31,642 nucleotides of DNA from a bacterium (GTDB taxonomy: Bacteria; Planctomycetota; UBA11346): contig JAIFKN010000274.1 in the NCBI GenBank assembly GCA_020049615.1, positions 1 through 31,642 on the forward strand, given 5' to 3'. Numbering within the stretch: position 1 is the stretch's first letter; each line of letters opens with the position of its first letter. Below, one piece after another: positions 15,862 to 24,241 of this stretch. The notes beneath the pieces were generated by a model, which saw only the letters and a program-made list of their open reading frames with translations, ran no database searches and was not told the DNA's origin. The translations under genes were made by a program, and so were the position numbers.

Positions 15862-17130
15862 ATGCGCATCGCTTACGTACTTCTGACCTCCCTGCTCGGA
15901 GCCGCCGTCCTGGGGACATCCGAGTCCGGAGGCCCGCCGCGTCCACGCCTTGATGCGCAGGCGCACCCTGAACGACCGGCCCAGATGGCGCGGCCGCCAA
16001 GAACTCCGCCACCTGTCCCCGACGGTTCAGCAGCCAGCAAGCCGACGACGCCAGCCGAGCCGCCCCGCACAGGTCCGGCCCCGGCGGCGATCGAACACGA
16101 CACCGTCATCCTGACCAACGAGCAGCAGTTCCTCGGGACCGTCCTCAGCGACCAGCCCGATCCGGACTGGGTCGCGATCAACACCGGCAATGGCGTCCTG
16201 CGCCTGGCTCGCGCGCGCGTCGCCCGGGTCGAATACGGCCTGACGGCTCGCATGGGCAAGGTCAAGACCACCGATCTCGCCGCCCTGGTCGACCTGGCCA
16301 TGTGGTGCCGGGCCAATGCCAGGAACGCCCAGGCCTTCGACCTGCTGACCAAGGCCGTCGCACTGCCCGGCTGCGAACTCAAGACCCGGGGTCTCTACGC
16401 CCAGTTGATCGACGAGCAGCAGGGCGCTGACAAGGCGCTTCCTCTGTACATCGCCTACCGCAATGCCGGCGGCACCGATCCCGAGATCCTCGCCCGGCTT
16501 GCCGAACTGGAGACGGCCCGCGCCGCCTGGGAGGAACAGATGCGCGCCCTCGGACTGGACCCCGGGGCGTCCGCCTCCGCTGGTGCGCCGATGGCCGCCG
16601 CCACCGCCACCGCGGTCGAGGAAGGCTACGAGCGGTATAAATGGGACAGCGACTCCCTCGACTGGTCGTCGCCCGCCAAGCCCTCGTTGGTGACGTTGGT
16701 GACCCCGGAGGGTCCGCGTCGGGTCATGCAGGTCGACGTCGAGCCGCACCCGAGCAAACCCAACGTCGACAAAGGCGCCATCGTGCTCCGTCGGCCCCTG
16801 GCGCTGCGTTCCGGAGCCAAGCTGACCATGCTGGTGGCCAACCGCGGCGCCGCCGACCTGCGCCTGGGGGTCGCAGTGAAGTCGGGTGCCGAGTGGACCT
16901 ACTACGAGAGCAAGCCGCAGAACGTGGCCGCCACCCAGTCCGGCCAGGAGTTCGCCCAGCTGGTCTTCGACCTGGGCGCCAGCGACTTCAAGGCCCAGTC
17001 CACCGGCTGGGCCTACGGCGCCCGCATCGCCCACCTCGAGCAAGTGCGCGAACTCCAGATCCTGCTGCACAATGGCGCCAAGAGCGGCAGCGTATGGATC
17101 GCCGGCATCGCCTTCGAGGGCGGGGAATAG
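15862..17130 (+). CDS. Exported protein of unknown function
   Basis: The 422-residue product starts with a signal peptide (MRIAYVLLTSLLGAAVLG) followed by a Pro-rich linker to about residue 70. A small beta-rich, SH3-like stretch follows (about 78-125, VILTNEQQFLGTVL), then a helical region resembling tetratricopeptide repeats (about 130-235), and a C-terminal beta-rich domain from about 260 that looks like a jelly-roll carbohydrate-binding or adhesion fold. No catalytic motif is recognised. I chose the ATG at 15862 over that at 15847 because AGGAATAGG lies just before it. The gene is divergent from actA and two bases upstream of the LamG gene, so the pair is likely co-transcribed. Confidence 0.75.
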   Translation: MRIAYVLLTSLLGAAVLGTSESGGPPRPRLDAQAHPERPAQMARPPRTPPPVPDGSAASKPTTPAEPPRTGPAPAAIEHDTVILTNEQQFLGTVLSDQPDPDWVAINTGNGVLRLARARVARVEYGLTARMGKVKTTDLAALVDLAMWCRANARNAQAFDLLTKAVALPGCELKTRGLYAQLIDEQQGADKALPLYIAYRNAGGTDPEILARLAELETARAAWEEQMRALGLDPGASASAGAPMAAATATAVEEGYERYKWDSDSLDWSSPAKPSLVTLVTPEGPRRVMQVDVEPHPSKPNVDKGAIVLRRPLALRSGAKLTMLVANRGAADLRLGVAVKSGAEWTYYESKPQNVAATQSGQEFAQLVFDLGASDFKAQSTGWAYGARIAHLEQVRELQILLHNGAKSGSVWIAGIAFEGGE

Positions 17131-17132
17131 AC

Positions 17133-18821
17133 GTGCCGCGCGGCGACGTCCTGATCAGGCTGATCGCCATCTGCCTGGCCAGCCAGCCAGCGATGGGCGG
17201 CGACGCCACGCTGCCCTCCCTGCCGGCGCCATCAACGCCCCCTGCCCCGGCCAATCCCGCGTTGCAGCCAGTCGCCGATGCGCCGGACGAAGCAACCCAG
17301 GAACGTGTCGTCAAGGAGCTGCGCGCCCTGTACAAGGCCGAATTCGCCGGCCGCAAAAGCGACGAGCGGCTGAACTTCGCGCGCAAGCTCCTGGACCAGG
17401 GACGGGGTCCCGGGGATTCCGCCAGCCGCTTCGTCATGCTGCGCGAGTCGGCCGACGTGTCAGCTCGTCTGGGCGAGGTCGAGACGGCGATGTCCGCGGT
17501 CGACGCGCTGGTCGCCGGCTTCCGTCTGGATGCCGAGTCCGAACGACTGCGCTGGCTCGCCGCGTTGGCGCCGAACATCAGCACCATCGCCCAGGCCTCG
17601 GAAGCCGGGAGCCGCGCCGCCGACCTCGCCGACGCGGCGATGCAACGGGACGATTACGCCACCGCGATGAAGGCTGTCGGCGTGCTCGAACAGATCGCCC
17701 GCCGCACCCGTGATCCCGGCCTGATGTCCCAGGCCAAGTCCCAGGTCGAACGGGTGAAGAGCCTGGCGACGGCCTGGGAGGAACTCGGCGAGGTCGAGGA
17801 TCCGCTCGGCGGGGTCACTCCGACCGGCCATGCCCGGCTGGGCCGCTTCTACGCCCTGGCCAAGGGCGACTGGGCGGCGGCTCTCCCGCATCTCGCCGCT
17901 GGCGACGACGCCTTGCGGACGGTCGCCGCGGCTGAGCTCGCCGCCAGCGATCCGCCGGCGATGCTGGCCGCCGCTGATGCTTGGTTCGAACTCGCTGCGA
18001 AGGAACGTTCGACGGCTAAACAGCAGATGCAGCTGCACAGCGCGACGTTGTACCGCCAAGCGCTGGAAGGGCTCGGGGGTCTCGACCGCGCACGTGCCGA
18101 CAAGCGTCTGGCCGAGCTCGACCGGCTGCTCGCCGGCCTCCTCCGCGGCAATACGCGGCGCCCGCCCGGCGCAGCGCTCTACTTCAGCTTCGAGCGCGAA
18201 ACCCTCGGCCTCGAATCCGGCAAGCCGATCGCCCTCGATGGCAGCGGACATGGCCTGCGCGGGCGCATCACCGGGGCCAAGCCCGCCAGCGGCCCCTTCG
18301 GCACCGCCCTCGAGTTCGGCCCCGATGCCAGCGCGGTGGACTGCGGCAATGCCAAGGATCTGGCTATCGTCGGCAGCCTGACCATCGCCATGTGGCTGAA
18401 ACCCACAGCGCTGGGCCAGCGGCGCAATCCGTTCTACAAGAGCTACGGCTCCGAGGGCGCCATCACCCTTGAGCTGACCGGCGTCCTGACCTACTACTAT
18501 GGGGCGGTCGGAGCCGACGCCGACCCCTATCAGGGATTCAGCTGCGCCAGCCCGCTGCCGCTGAACGCCTGGACGCATGTCGCCCTGGTCCGCGACCTCG
18601 GACCGGCGAAGCAGCTGGCCTGGCACCTGAACGGCAAGCGCGACAATGCCACGCCGGCCCTCTACCCGGAATCGAAGGCGTCGACGAAGCCGCTGATGCT
18701 CGGCAGCGGCTACACCGGTTTCCCCTTCGTCGGGCTCATCGACGAAGTCGGCCTCTGGCCACGGGCGTTGAGCGAGGACGAGATCAAGTTGCTGTACGAC
18801 GCGACCTCCGCCGGGCGCTGA
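17133..18821 (+). CDS. Exported protein with C-terminal LamG/concanavalin-like domain
   Basis: The 562-residue product starts at a GTG two bases after the previous stop, with a GGCGGGGAA purine stretch upstream. The N-terminus (MPRGDVLIRLIAICLASQPA) is a signal peptide and is followed by a Pro-rich linker. Residues about 45-335 are helical, Ala-rich and TPR-like. From about 345 a LamG-type fold is seen (ALYFSFERETLGLESG, then LTIAMWLKP, LNAWTHVALVRD and the typical end GLIDEVGLWPRALSEDEIK). LamG domains of this kind bind glycans or proteins and are common in exported proteins of PVC bacteria. No catalytic site is seen. An open frame upstream to 16641 overlaps the previous gene and is not used. 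Confidence 0.8.
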   Translation: MPRGDVLIRLIAICLASQPAMGGDATLPSLPAPSTPPAPANPALQPVADAPDEATQERVVKELRALYKAEFAGRKSDERLNFARKLLDQGRGPGDSASRFVMLRESADVSARLGEVETAMSAVDALVAGFRLDAESERLRWLAALAPNISTIAQASEAGSRAADLADAAMQRDDYATAMKAVGVLEQIARRTRDPGLMSQAKSQVERVKSLATAWEELGEVEDPLGGVTPTGHARLGRFYALAKGDWAAALPHLAAGDDALRTVAAAELAASDPPAMLAAADAWFELAAKERSTAKQQMQLHSATLYRQALEGLGGLDRARADKRLAELDRLLAGLLRGNTRRPPGAALYFSFERETLGLESGKPIALDGSGHGLRGRITGAKPASGPFGTALEFGPDASAVDCGNAKDLAIVGSLTIAMWLKPTALGQRRNPFYKSYGSEGAITLELTGVLTYYYGAVGADADPYQGFSCASPLPLNAWTHVALVRDLGPAKQLAWHLNGKRDNATPALYPESKASTKPLMLGSGYTGFPFVGLIDEVGLWPRALSEDEIKLLYDATSAGR

Positions 18822-18850
18822 GGATCGGATCTCTCCTGTTGAATTGGCCG

Positions 18851-18875
18851 TTCAGGCGGGTGCGGAACGCCTGAA
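18851..18875. terminator. Possible bidirectional hairpin between convergent genes
   Basis: An 8-bp perfect stem (TTCAGGCG and CGCCTGAA) with a 9-base loop lies 29 bases after the LamG gene stop and overlaps the last codons of the convergent AraC gene. There is no T-run on either side, so it could only act as a weak or Rho-assisted terminator. Confidence 0.3.
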
Positions 18876-19721
18876 CGCGGCAGGCGGCAGGCCGTGCACA
18901 CGGCGGAAGACGCGGCTGAAGCTGAAGCGGTCGCCGTAGCCGAGACCGGCAGCGATGTCCCCGATCGGCATGCGGGTATGGCGCAACTGGTCAGCCGCCT
19001 GCAACATGCGCAGGCGATCATGGAATCGCTTGGGCGGAAGGCCGAAGGCGGCGGTGAAACCGGCGCGAAAGGCCCGTTGCCCCAGTCCGCACGGGCTGGC
19101 CATGGACGCGACCGGCAGGTCGCCAGCGAGGCGCTCGCGCATCAGGGCGAGGGCCGGGGCGAAACGTCCGCCATCCGGTCCACGCTCGCCCGCCGCCGCC
19201 GCCGCCCAGCCGATCATCAGGGCGGCGAAGCGCAGGCTGGCGGCGGCGAGGCGCCAGCGCCGTCCGTCGGCGAGGTCAAGCATGCACTGGTCGGCAGCCA
19301 AACCTTCGCCGGAGGATCCAGGCAGATGCAATACCCGCTCGACCGGAACCGGCATGTCTCCGTCGCACCAGAACTCCCACTGCCAGAGCACCCAGGCGTC
19401 CTCGATGCAGCGGAACGGCCCAAGGGCGGCCTGACGCAGCACGATCAGGCTGTCCGGGCCGAGAGCGAAACGGTCGCCGCCGTGGGTGGATATCTCTCCA
19501 CCGCCGGAAACCGTGCGCATCGCGAACCAGCGGTCGGTCGGATAGCAGTGGTCGAGGATGTCGTAACTGCGGTCGCCGCGGATATGCGCTACCCGGCGCA
19601 GCCGCAGTGGCGGCAGCGCCGGCGTCTGGTCGATCTCGACCTGGCGATGCCAGAAAGAGACGCGTCGCTTGGCCATGCCGCCAGCGTCGCTGCCGATTTC
19701 GACATGCCAGCGCCGACTCAC
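18852..19721 (-). CDS. AraC-family transcriptional regulator
   Basis: The product is 289 residues from a GTG at 19721, or 274 from the ATG at 19676 (MAKRRVSFWHRQ). The N-terminal part (about 30-150) has the beta-rich pattern of an AraC sensing domain, with YPTDRWFAMRTV and FALGPDSLIVLRQ. The C-terminal about 100 residues hold the two helix-turn-helix motifs: MASPCGLGQRAFRAGFTAAF and the signature IGDIAAGLGYGDRFSFSRVF followed by GLPPAAFRR. It is divergent from the six-hairpin enzyme gene with a 49-bp gap, so it probably controls that gene in response to a sugar or related ligand; this is inferred from layout. Confidence 0.88.
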   Translation of the reverse strand: MSRRWHVEIGSDAGGMAKRRVSFWHRQVEIDQTPALPPLRLRRVAHIRGDRSYDILDHCYPTDRWFAMRTVSGGGEISTHGGDRFALGPDSLIVLRQAALGPFRCIEDAWVLWQWEFWCDGDMPVPVERVLHLPGSSGEGLAADQCMLDLADGRRWRLAAASLRFAALMIGWAAAAAGERGPDGGRFAPALALMRERLAGDLPVASMASPCGLGQRAFRAGFTAAFGLPPKRFHDRLRMLQAADQLRHTRMPIGDIAAGLGYGDRFSFSRVFRRVHGLPPAAFRRSAPA

Positions 19722-19726
19722 GCCAT

Positions 19727-19738
19727 ATGCCTAGGCAT
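19727..19738. promoter_or_regulatory. 12-bp perfect palindrome, candidate operator
   Basis: ATGCCTAGGCAT is a perfect palindrome in the 49-bp gap between the AraC gene (start 19721) and the divergent enzyme gene (start 19771). It is followed by a second, overlapping palindrome (ATGGCCAT, 19737-19744). The site would sit over the promoter of either gene. AraC proteins more often use direct repeats, so the binding protein is uncertain. Confidence 0.35.
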
Positions 19739-19770
19739 GGCCATGGCGTAGCCTGGCAGGTGAGCCCGCC

Positions 19771-22011
19771 ATGACCCACCCTACGCAGATATTCCTCTCC
19801 AACCCCAAGGCCCTGCGCGTCGAGTACCGCCTGGATGACCAGCGGCTCGAGCTGTGGTGGTCGCCCCGCGCCGGGCGCTCCACCGACTGCTTCGACCGCA
19901 CCTACTCCAACCGCGATGCGCACCTCGACGTCTTCGAGACGATCAGCATCCCCGCCTGCGGCCTGGAGGGCTTCCAATCCTGCGACTACGACCCCTATCA
20001 CTGCGTCCTGCGCTTCGCCAGGCAGACCCTGCACCTCGCCGTGCGGCCCGACGCCGCCGCCGTGCTGGTCTGGGGCGAGCAGCCGCTCGAGGTCGACCTG
20101 AAGGCCGGTCGCCATGATACGCCGATGGCGTCCGGCGGAGGCGTCTTCGCGGTGCGTCACGACGATCCGCAGCGCAGCTTCGTCTTCGCCGCGACCATCG
20201 CGATCGGGGATGGCCGGCTGCGCGTCTCGCCTCGCAAGCTGACCGCGTTCCCCACCTACGCCCGGGCCGAGCTGGCGGCAGGGCAGATGCTCTGCGTCGG
20301 CGTCGGCGAGAGCGACGAACCGGTGGTGGAGATGGTGCGCGCGCTCGCCGCCAAGCCGTGGTCGCTGCACACCGCGGAGACCCGGACGCTGCTGACCCCG
20401 GTGCTGGCCATGGGCCGGATCAGTTCGCGTGCCCAGCCGCGCCTGGCGGCGCTGCGGGACACGGTGGTGTGCGGGCTGCACAGCATGATCGACGACAGCG
20501 GGGCCTACCGCGCCTCGCTCAAGCCGATCTACTATCTGATCTGGGTGCGGGATGGCGGCTTCAGCTTCCCGTACCAGGCCGCCGCCGGCTGGCCGCACCG
20601 GTTGCGCGAGTTCTGCCGCCTGCTGCTCGACAACCCGACCACCGTCGACGAACCGGGCCTGCCCCGCGGCCGGATGTTCGGCCAGCTCATCCATCGCCAG
20701 CTCGGCAAGCTGGAGGAGGACGGCCTGTTCTATGTCGTGTGGAGCCTGCACACGCTGTGGACGCAGACCGGCGACCTGTCGTTCCTCACCGACGCGGATT
20801 GGCGCCTGCTCGACGAGGCCCTGGCCTGGGTCGAGGCAGTGACCTGGGATGAGCAGCGCGGACTCTATGGCGAGTTCTTCGCCGATGAGACGCCTGCTCA
20901 CGGCCATCGGGATGCCTACTGGGATCATGCCATCGGGCAGCCTGTCCCCTGGGGCGGACTGCGTCGGCCCGAGGGTCCGGTGGTGCGCAACTACGACGTC
21001 TACTTCAACCTGCTCATGCACAGCACCTACAGCATGCTGGCGGCGATGCGGAGCCGCCCCGAGCTGCTCGATCGACCGGCCCGCCTGTGGCCGCAGCTGG
21101 CTGGGCTGCTGTCCCAGCGCAGCGACGGGGTGCCGGCCTACGGCGAGGCGCTGCTCGAGGACGGCAGGCGCGTCACCGTCCCCCATTGGGGCCTGGCCAA
21201 CTCGTGCTGTGTGTGGGGACTGACCCTGCCCAGCTTCGCGCCCCTCGCCGACTGGGATGCAGTGCGCGCCGCCACCCTCGACGCCATCATCGCCAAGCCG
21301 GAAATGCACTTCACCAACGGCGTATGCTCGGCGATCGCCGCGGTCGATCCGTGGATCTATCCCGAGGAACGCGCGCTCGGCATCCTCAACCGCATCGCCG
21401 ATGAGACCGAAAGACCCGGCCGCTACCTGCCGATGGGCGGAGCGATGCCCGAGAAGCTCGGGGCGCCTGAAGGGAACCTCCACCACGACATCCGCCCGCA
21501 GGGCTTCGCCATGGGCTCCTGGCTGTTCGCCTTCGCCGCACTCGGACTGCGCCGGCTGTCGTACGGAATCGCCCTGCGTCCGACCACCGCCTTCGACCGC
21601 ATCGCCGACTACCCCTGGCGCGGCTCCACCCTCGACCTGCGCTGGGACGCGCGCGGGAGGGACCTGGCGCTGGAGATCGACGGCTCGGTCGTGCTCGGCA
21701 GCCTGCAGGTGCCGCAGGCGCTGCTGTCGACGCCCGGCCCCCACTCCGTCCGCCTGATCCCGGCCGCGCCAGCCTGCCTGTGGTTGCGCAGCCATGTCCA
21801 ACTGGACGCGGTCATCGAACGGGTCGGCGGACGCAGCTATCGCTTCACCGCGCACGGCGTCGCCGAGATCACCTTGAGCCGCCAGCCAGCGAAGGCCCTG
21901 CTGCTGGATACCCAGGGGCACGCGCTGGCCTGCGTCTGGACGGATCTCGATGGCATGGCCACCTGCCGCTTCACCTGGTTCGGCGCAGGTGAATTACGCG
22001 TCGAATCCTGA
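19771..22011 (+). CDS. Six-hairpin (alpha/alpha toroid) glycosidase-like protein
   Basis: The 746-residue protein has no signal peptide and is likely cytoplasmic. Residues 1-200 are beta-rich, as in the N-terminal sandwich that precedes many six-hairpin glycosidases. From about 220 to 610 the sequence is helical with repeated hairpins; IWVRDGGFSFPYQAAAG at about 257-273 resembles the WxRDG motif at the active-site entry of glucoamylase- and amylo-1,6-glucosidase-like families, and acidic residues there (D261) and in ERALGILNRIADETER are catalytic candidates. The last 130 residues are again beta-rich. The specific family and substrate are not recognised. It is divergent from an AraC gene and convergent with the fusion gene at 22034. 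Confidence 0.7.
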   Translation: MTHPTQIFLSNPKALRVEYRLDDQRLELWWSPRAGRSTDCFDRTYSNRDAHLDVFETISIPACGLEGFQSCDYDPYHCVLRFARQTLHLAVRPDAAAVLVWGEQPLEVDLKAGRHDTPMASGGGVFAVRHDDPQRSFVFAATIAIGDGRLRVSPRKLTAFPTYARAELAAGQMLCVGVGESDEPVVEMVRALAAKPWSLHTAETRTLLTPVLAMGRISSRAQPRLAALRDTVVCGLHSMIDDSGAYRASLKPIYYLIWVRDGGFSFPYQAAAGWPHRLREFCRLLLDNPTTVDEPGLPRGRMFGQLIHRQLGKLEEDGLFYVVWSLHTLWTQTGDLSFLTDADWRLLDEALAWVEAVTWDEQRGLYGEFFADETPAHGHRDAYWDHAIGQPVPWGGLRRPEGPVVRNYDVYFNLLMHSTYSMLAAMRSRPELLDRPARLWPQLAGLLSQRSDGVPAYGEALLEDGRRVTVPHWGLANSCCVWGLTLPSFAPLADWDAVRAATLDAIIAKPEMHFTNGVCSAIAAVDPWIYPEERALGILNRIADETERPGRYLPMGGAMPEKLGAPEGNLHHDIRPQGFAMGSWLFAFAALGLRRLSYGIALRPTTAFDRIADYPWRGSTLDLRWDARGRDLALEIDGSVVLGSLQVPQALLSTPGPHSVRLIPAAPACLWLRSHVQLDAVIERVGGRSYRFTAHGVAEITLSRQPAKALLLDTQGHALACVWTDLDGMATCRFTWFGAGELRVES

Positions 22012-22033
22012 GAGCTGGCGGTCGAGACGCAGC

Positions 22034-24133
22034 CTATTCCGCCAGGTCGACTGCGCAGCGGAAGCCGATCGTGGCGCAGCGGTCCCAGCCATCGTGCAGC
22101 AGGATCTGCTTCGCCACCCAGTCGGCGGATCGCGCTCCGCCATCGAACAGCCAGGCGCTGCCCTGGCCCTGGTAGTGGCAGCCGCCCTTCAAGAGCACGT
22201 AGCGGGTGTGCCCGTCGCTACGCTCGCTCTCGGTCAGCTCCCAGACGTTGCCGCACATGTCCCAGGCGCCGATCGCGCTGCGGCCGTCGGGGTGGGCGCG
22301 CACCGGGGTCGTCCGGCCGGTCTCGGAGCCGGTGCGGCGGGCTGGATCGTCCTCGGCGCCCCACGGCCAGCAGGCGTCGGCCGGGCCGAGGGCGGCGCGC
22401 TGCCACTCCTCCTCGCGCGGCAGGCGCTTGCCGCACCACGCGGCGTAGGCGCGGGCGTCCGCCAGGCTGACATAGACCACCGGGTGGTCCTCGCTACCGG
22501 GAACCGGGCGACCATCGCACCAGTGGTCAAGGAAGCGGTGCGCGACCTGCGGACGGTAGCCGGTGGCAGCGAGGAAGCTGGCGAACTCGGCGTTGGTCAC
22601 CGGCACCTCGTCGATCGCCACCGCCCGCACCGCGGCCAGGCGCCGGTCGGTCATCACCGACTCCATCCCATCATAGACATGGCGTTCACCCGGCGTGCCG
22701 GCGATATGGCCGCATTCGCGCATGCGGAAGCGGCTCTCGAAGAGGCCGCTCCAGTCGGGGATGCGCAGCATCCCCGACTGGAGGACGGCGTTCCGGCAGG
22801 TCGCCGGGACCTGACGCAGGTGGTGCACGGCCGGCGTACGGCAGTGCTCGCCGGACCAGAGATGCGGCAGGTAGGTGCCGGCCGAGGCCCTGGCGCGCTG
22901 GGTGGCGAGGAAGGCCGCCAGATCGGCGTCGATGGCAGGCACCGCCAGCACGCCGGCAATGCCGTCGCGTTCGATCACTCCGCGCAGTGCGACCACGCCG
23001 TCCTTCACCTCGCCCAGTTCGAACTCCTGGCCGTTGATGACATCGACGTAACGGTGGCCCGGCAGGTGCGGCAGGCGCAGCACCGTGTGCTGGATCGCGT
23101 GGCCGCGGCGATTCGCCACCGTCCACAGGCTGATCCCCTGATGGGTGAAGCGGCTGGCGTACACCGCGTCGGGCCGGCCGGCGCCGACATGCGGCTCCCA
23201 GGTGCCCTTGATGAAGTGCGCACTGTAGCGGCGTATCGCCGGGCCGAACAGCCGCAGCCAGGTGCGGGCGCGCTCGCACAACGGCGCCCAGTAGCCAAAC
23301 ACGTTCTCCCACACCACGAAGCCGTGACCACCCATCCAGGCGCGCTGGATCTCCCGGATCGGATCGGGGAAGTAGCGCCGCGTCTCGTAGACCAGATGGT
23401 GCCGGTCGAGCCAGCGGTTGCGGCAGATGCCGGGGGCGGCGCTGTCGTCGGTGAACTGCTGCCAACTCTGCACCTCATGGCCGAACGGTTCGGATTTGGC
23501 CGGCGCCTCCGAGCAGAAGGCGAGACCGGCATCGACCGCCGCCAGGGTGGTGCGCAACCGGTCGCTCGGACAGGCCTGGCAGTCGAGGAAGAACCCGTCG
23601 ATGCCGCAATCTGCCGCCAACTGGGCGAAGGCCTCGGCGTCGTCGGCCATGCCTGGCGGCAACCCGGGCACCCACGGTTTGTGGTCGAGCAGGACGCGCA
23701 CGCCACGGCGGTGGAAGGCCTCGACCGCGGCCCGGAGACCGGCGCGGCCGCCCGGCAGATCGTCGAAATAGTCGAACTGGTTGCGCTGGTCCAGCCCCGA
23801 CAGCGGATAGTTGTTCCACAGCACCACCGCATCCCAGCCGCCGAAGTCGCGCTCGACCCGGTCGAGCAGCCGGTCCACCGTCCAGGCGCCGGTGGCGTGG
23901 TCGATCAGGTCCTCGTCCCACAGCATGACCCAGCCCTGGAGATAGGCGCGGCTGGCCCAGGCCTGCGCCGCACGGTCGTAGAGCGGAACGCCGCCACGAC
24001 CCGCAGTGATCTCCGCGTCGCGCCAGGCGACCAGGCGCTCGCGCCAGGCCGGCCAGTCCGCTGCGTGCTCCGGAGCCGGAATGAAGGCGTTCTTCGCGGC
24101 AGCTGGGTCGGTTGCGGTTAAGGCTTCGGTCAT
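22034..24133 (-). CDS. Fusion of a TIM-barrel-like domain and a formylglycine-generating-enzyme-like domain
   Basis: The 699-residue protein has no signal peptide. Residues about 60-310 alternate strands and helices as in a (beta/alpha)8 glycosidase; strand ends carry VVLWNNYP (104-110), VLLDHKPW (148-154), GFFLD (D184) and FCSEA (E209), so D184 and E209 could be catalytic. Residues about 325-400 look like the C-terminal beta domain of such enzymes. Residues about 468-699 match the FGE/SUMF1 (sulfatase-modifying) superfamily: VDEVPVTN-type start (IDEVPVTNAEFASFL), HPVVYVSLADARAYAAWCGKRLPREEEWQRAA, MCGNVWELTES, LLKGGCHY and the terminal IGFRC. The usual Cys pair of true FGE is not present. The stop is 22 bases from the convergent enzyme gene. 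Confidence 0.78.
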   Translation of the reverse strand: MTEALTATDPAAAKNAFIPAPEHAADWPAWRERLVAWRDAEITAGRGGVPLYDRAAQAWASRAYLQGWVMLWDEDLIDHATGAWTVDRLLDRVERDFGGWDAVVLWNNYPLSGLDQRNQFDYFDDLPGGRAGLRAAVEAFHRRGVRVLLDHKPWVPGLPPGMADDAEAFAQLAADCGIDGFFLDCQACPSDRLRTTLAAVDAGLAFCSEAPAKSEPFGHEVQSWQQFTDDSAAPGICRNRWLDRHHLVYETRRYFPDPIREIQRAWMGGHGFVVWENVFGYWAPLCERARTWLRLFGPAIRRYSAHFIKGTWEPHVGAGRPDAVYASRFTHQGISLWTVANRRGHAIQHTVLRLPHLPGHRYVDVINGQEFELGEVKDGVVALRGVIERDGIAGVLAVPAIDADLAAFLATQRARASAGTYLPHLWSGEHCRTPAVHHLRQVPATCRNAVLQSGMLRIPDWSGLFESRFRMRECGHIAGTPGERHVYDGMESVMTDRRLAAVRAVAIDEVPVTNAEFASFLAATGYRPQVAHRFLDHWCDGRPVPGSEDHPVVYVSLADARAYAAWCGKRLPREEEWQRAALGPADACWPWGAEDDPARRTGSETGRTTPVRAHPDGRSAIGAWDMCGNVWELTESERSDGHTRYVLLKGGCHYQGQGSAWLFDGGARSADWVAKQILLHDGWDRCATIGFRCAVDLAE
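22749..22783. repeat. 35-bp perfect palindrome in the linker of the fusion gene
   Basis: CTCCAGTCGGGGATGC (22749-22764) and its exact reverse complement (22768-22783) are separated by only three bases. The palindrome begins on the first base of codon 451 and covers residues 451-462 (LQSGMLRIPDWS), at the junction just before the FGE-like domain. In RNA it would form a very strong 16-bp hairpin. Confidence 0.85.
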
Positions 24134-24241
24134 GGCACGGGCTCCTGATAGGCCTGCAGATTAGCAGCACGGCAGCGGCGGGGCCATGGACTGGCGTCTT
24201 CCCTATTTGCACGAGCGTCCTGCTGGTAGTACGGTCCAGCC
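24134..24241. promoter_or_regulatory. Divergent promoter region of the fusion gene and second AraC gene
   Basis: These 108 bases separate two divergent starts and must hold both promoters. A possible plus-strand pair is TTGCAC, 17 bases, TACGGT (24207-24235), which matches the consensus only partly. No clear operator repeat was seen. Confidence 0.3.

Noticed and set aside
16641..17132. Upstream extension of the LamG-protein frame
   Set aside because: It overlaps the preceding exported-protein gene and codes for Arg/Gln-rich sequence; the GTG at 17133 gives a signal peptide.
19276..21921. An 881-codon minus-strand open frame opposite the six-hairpin enzyme
   Set aside because: The plus strand has coherent WVRDGG and helical-hairpin features and a proper start; the minus translation lacks any domain pattern.
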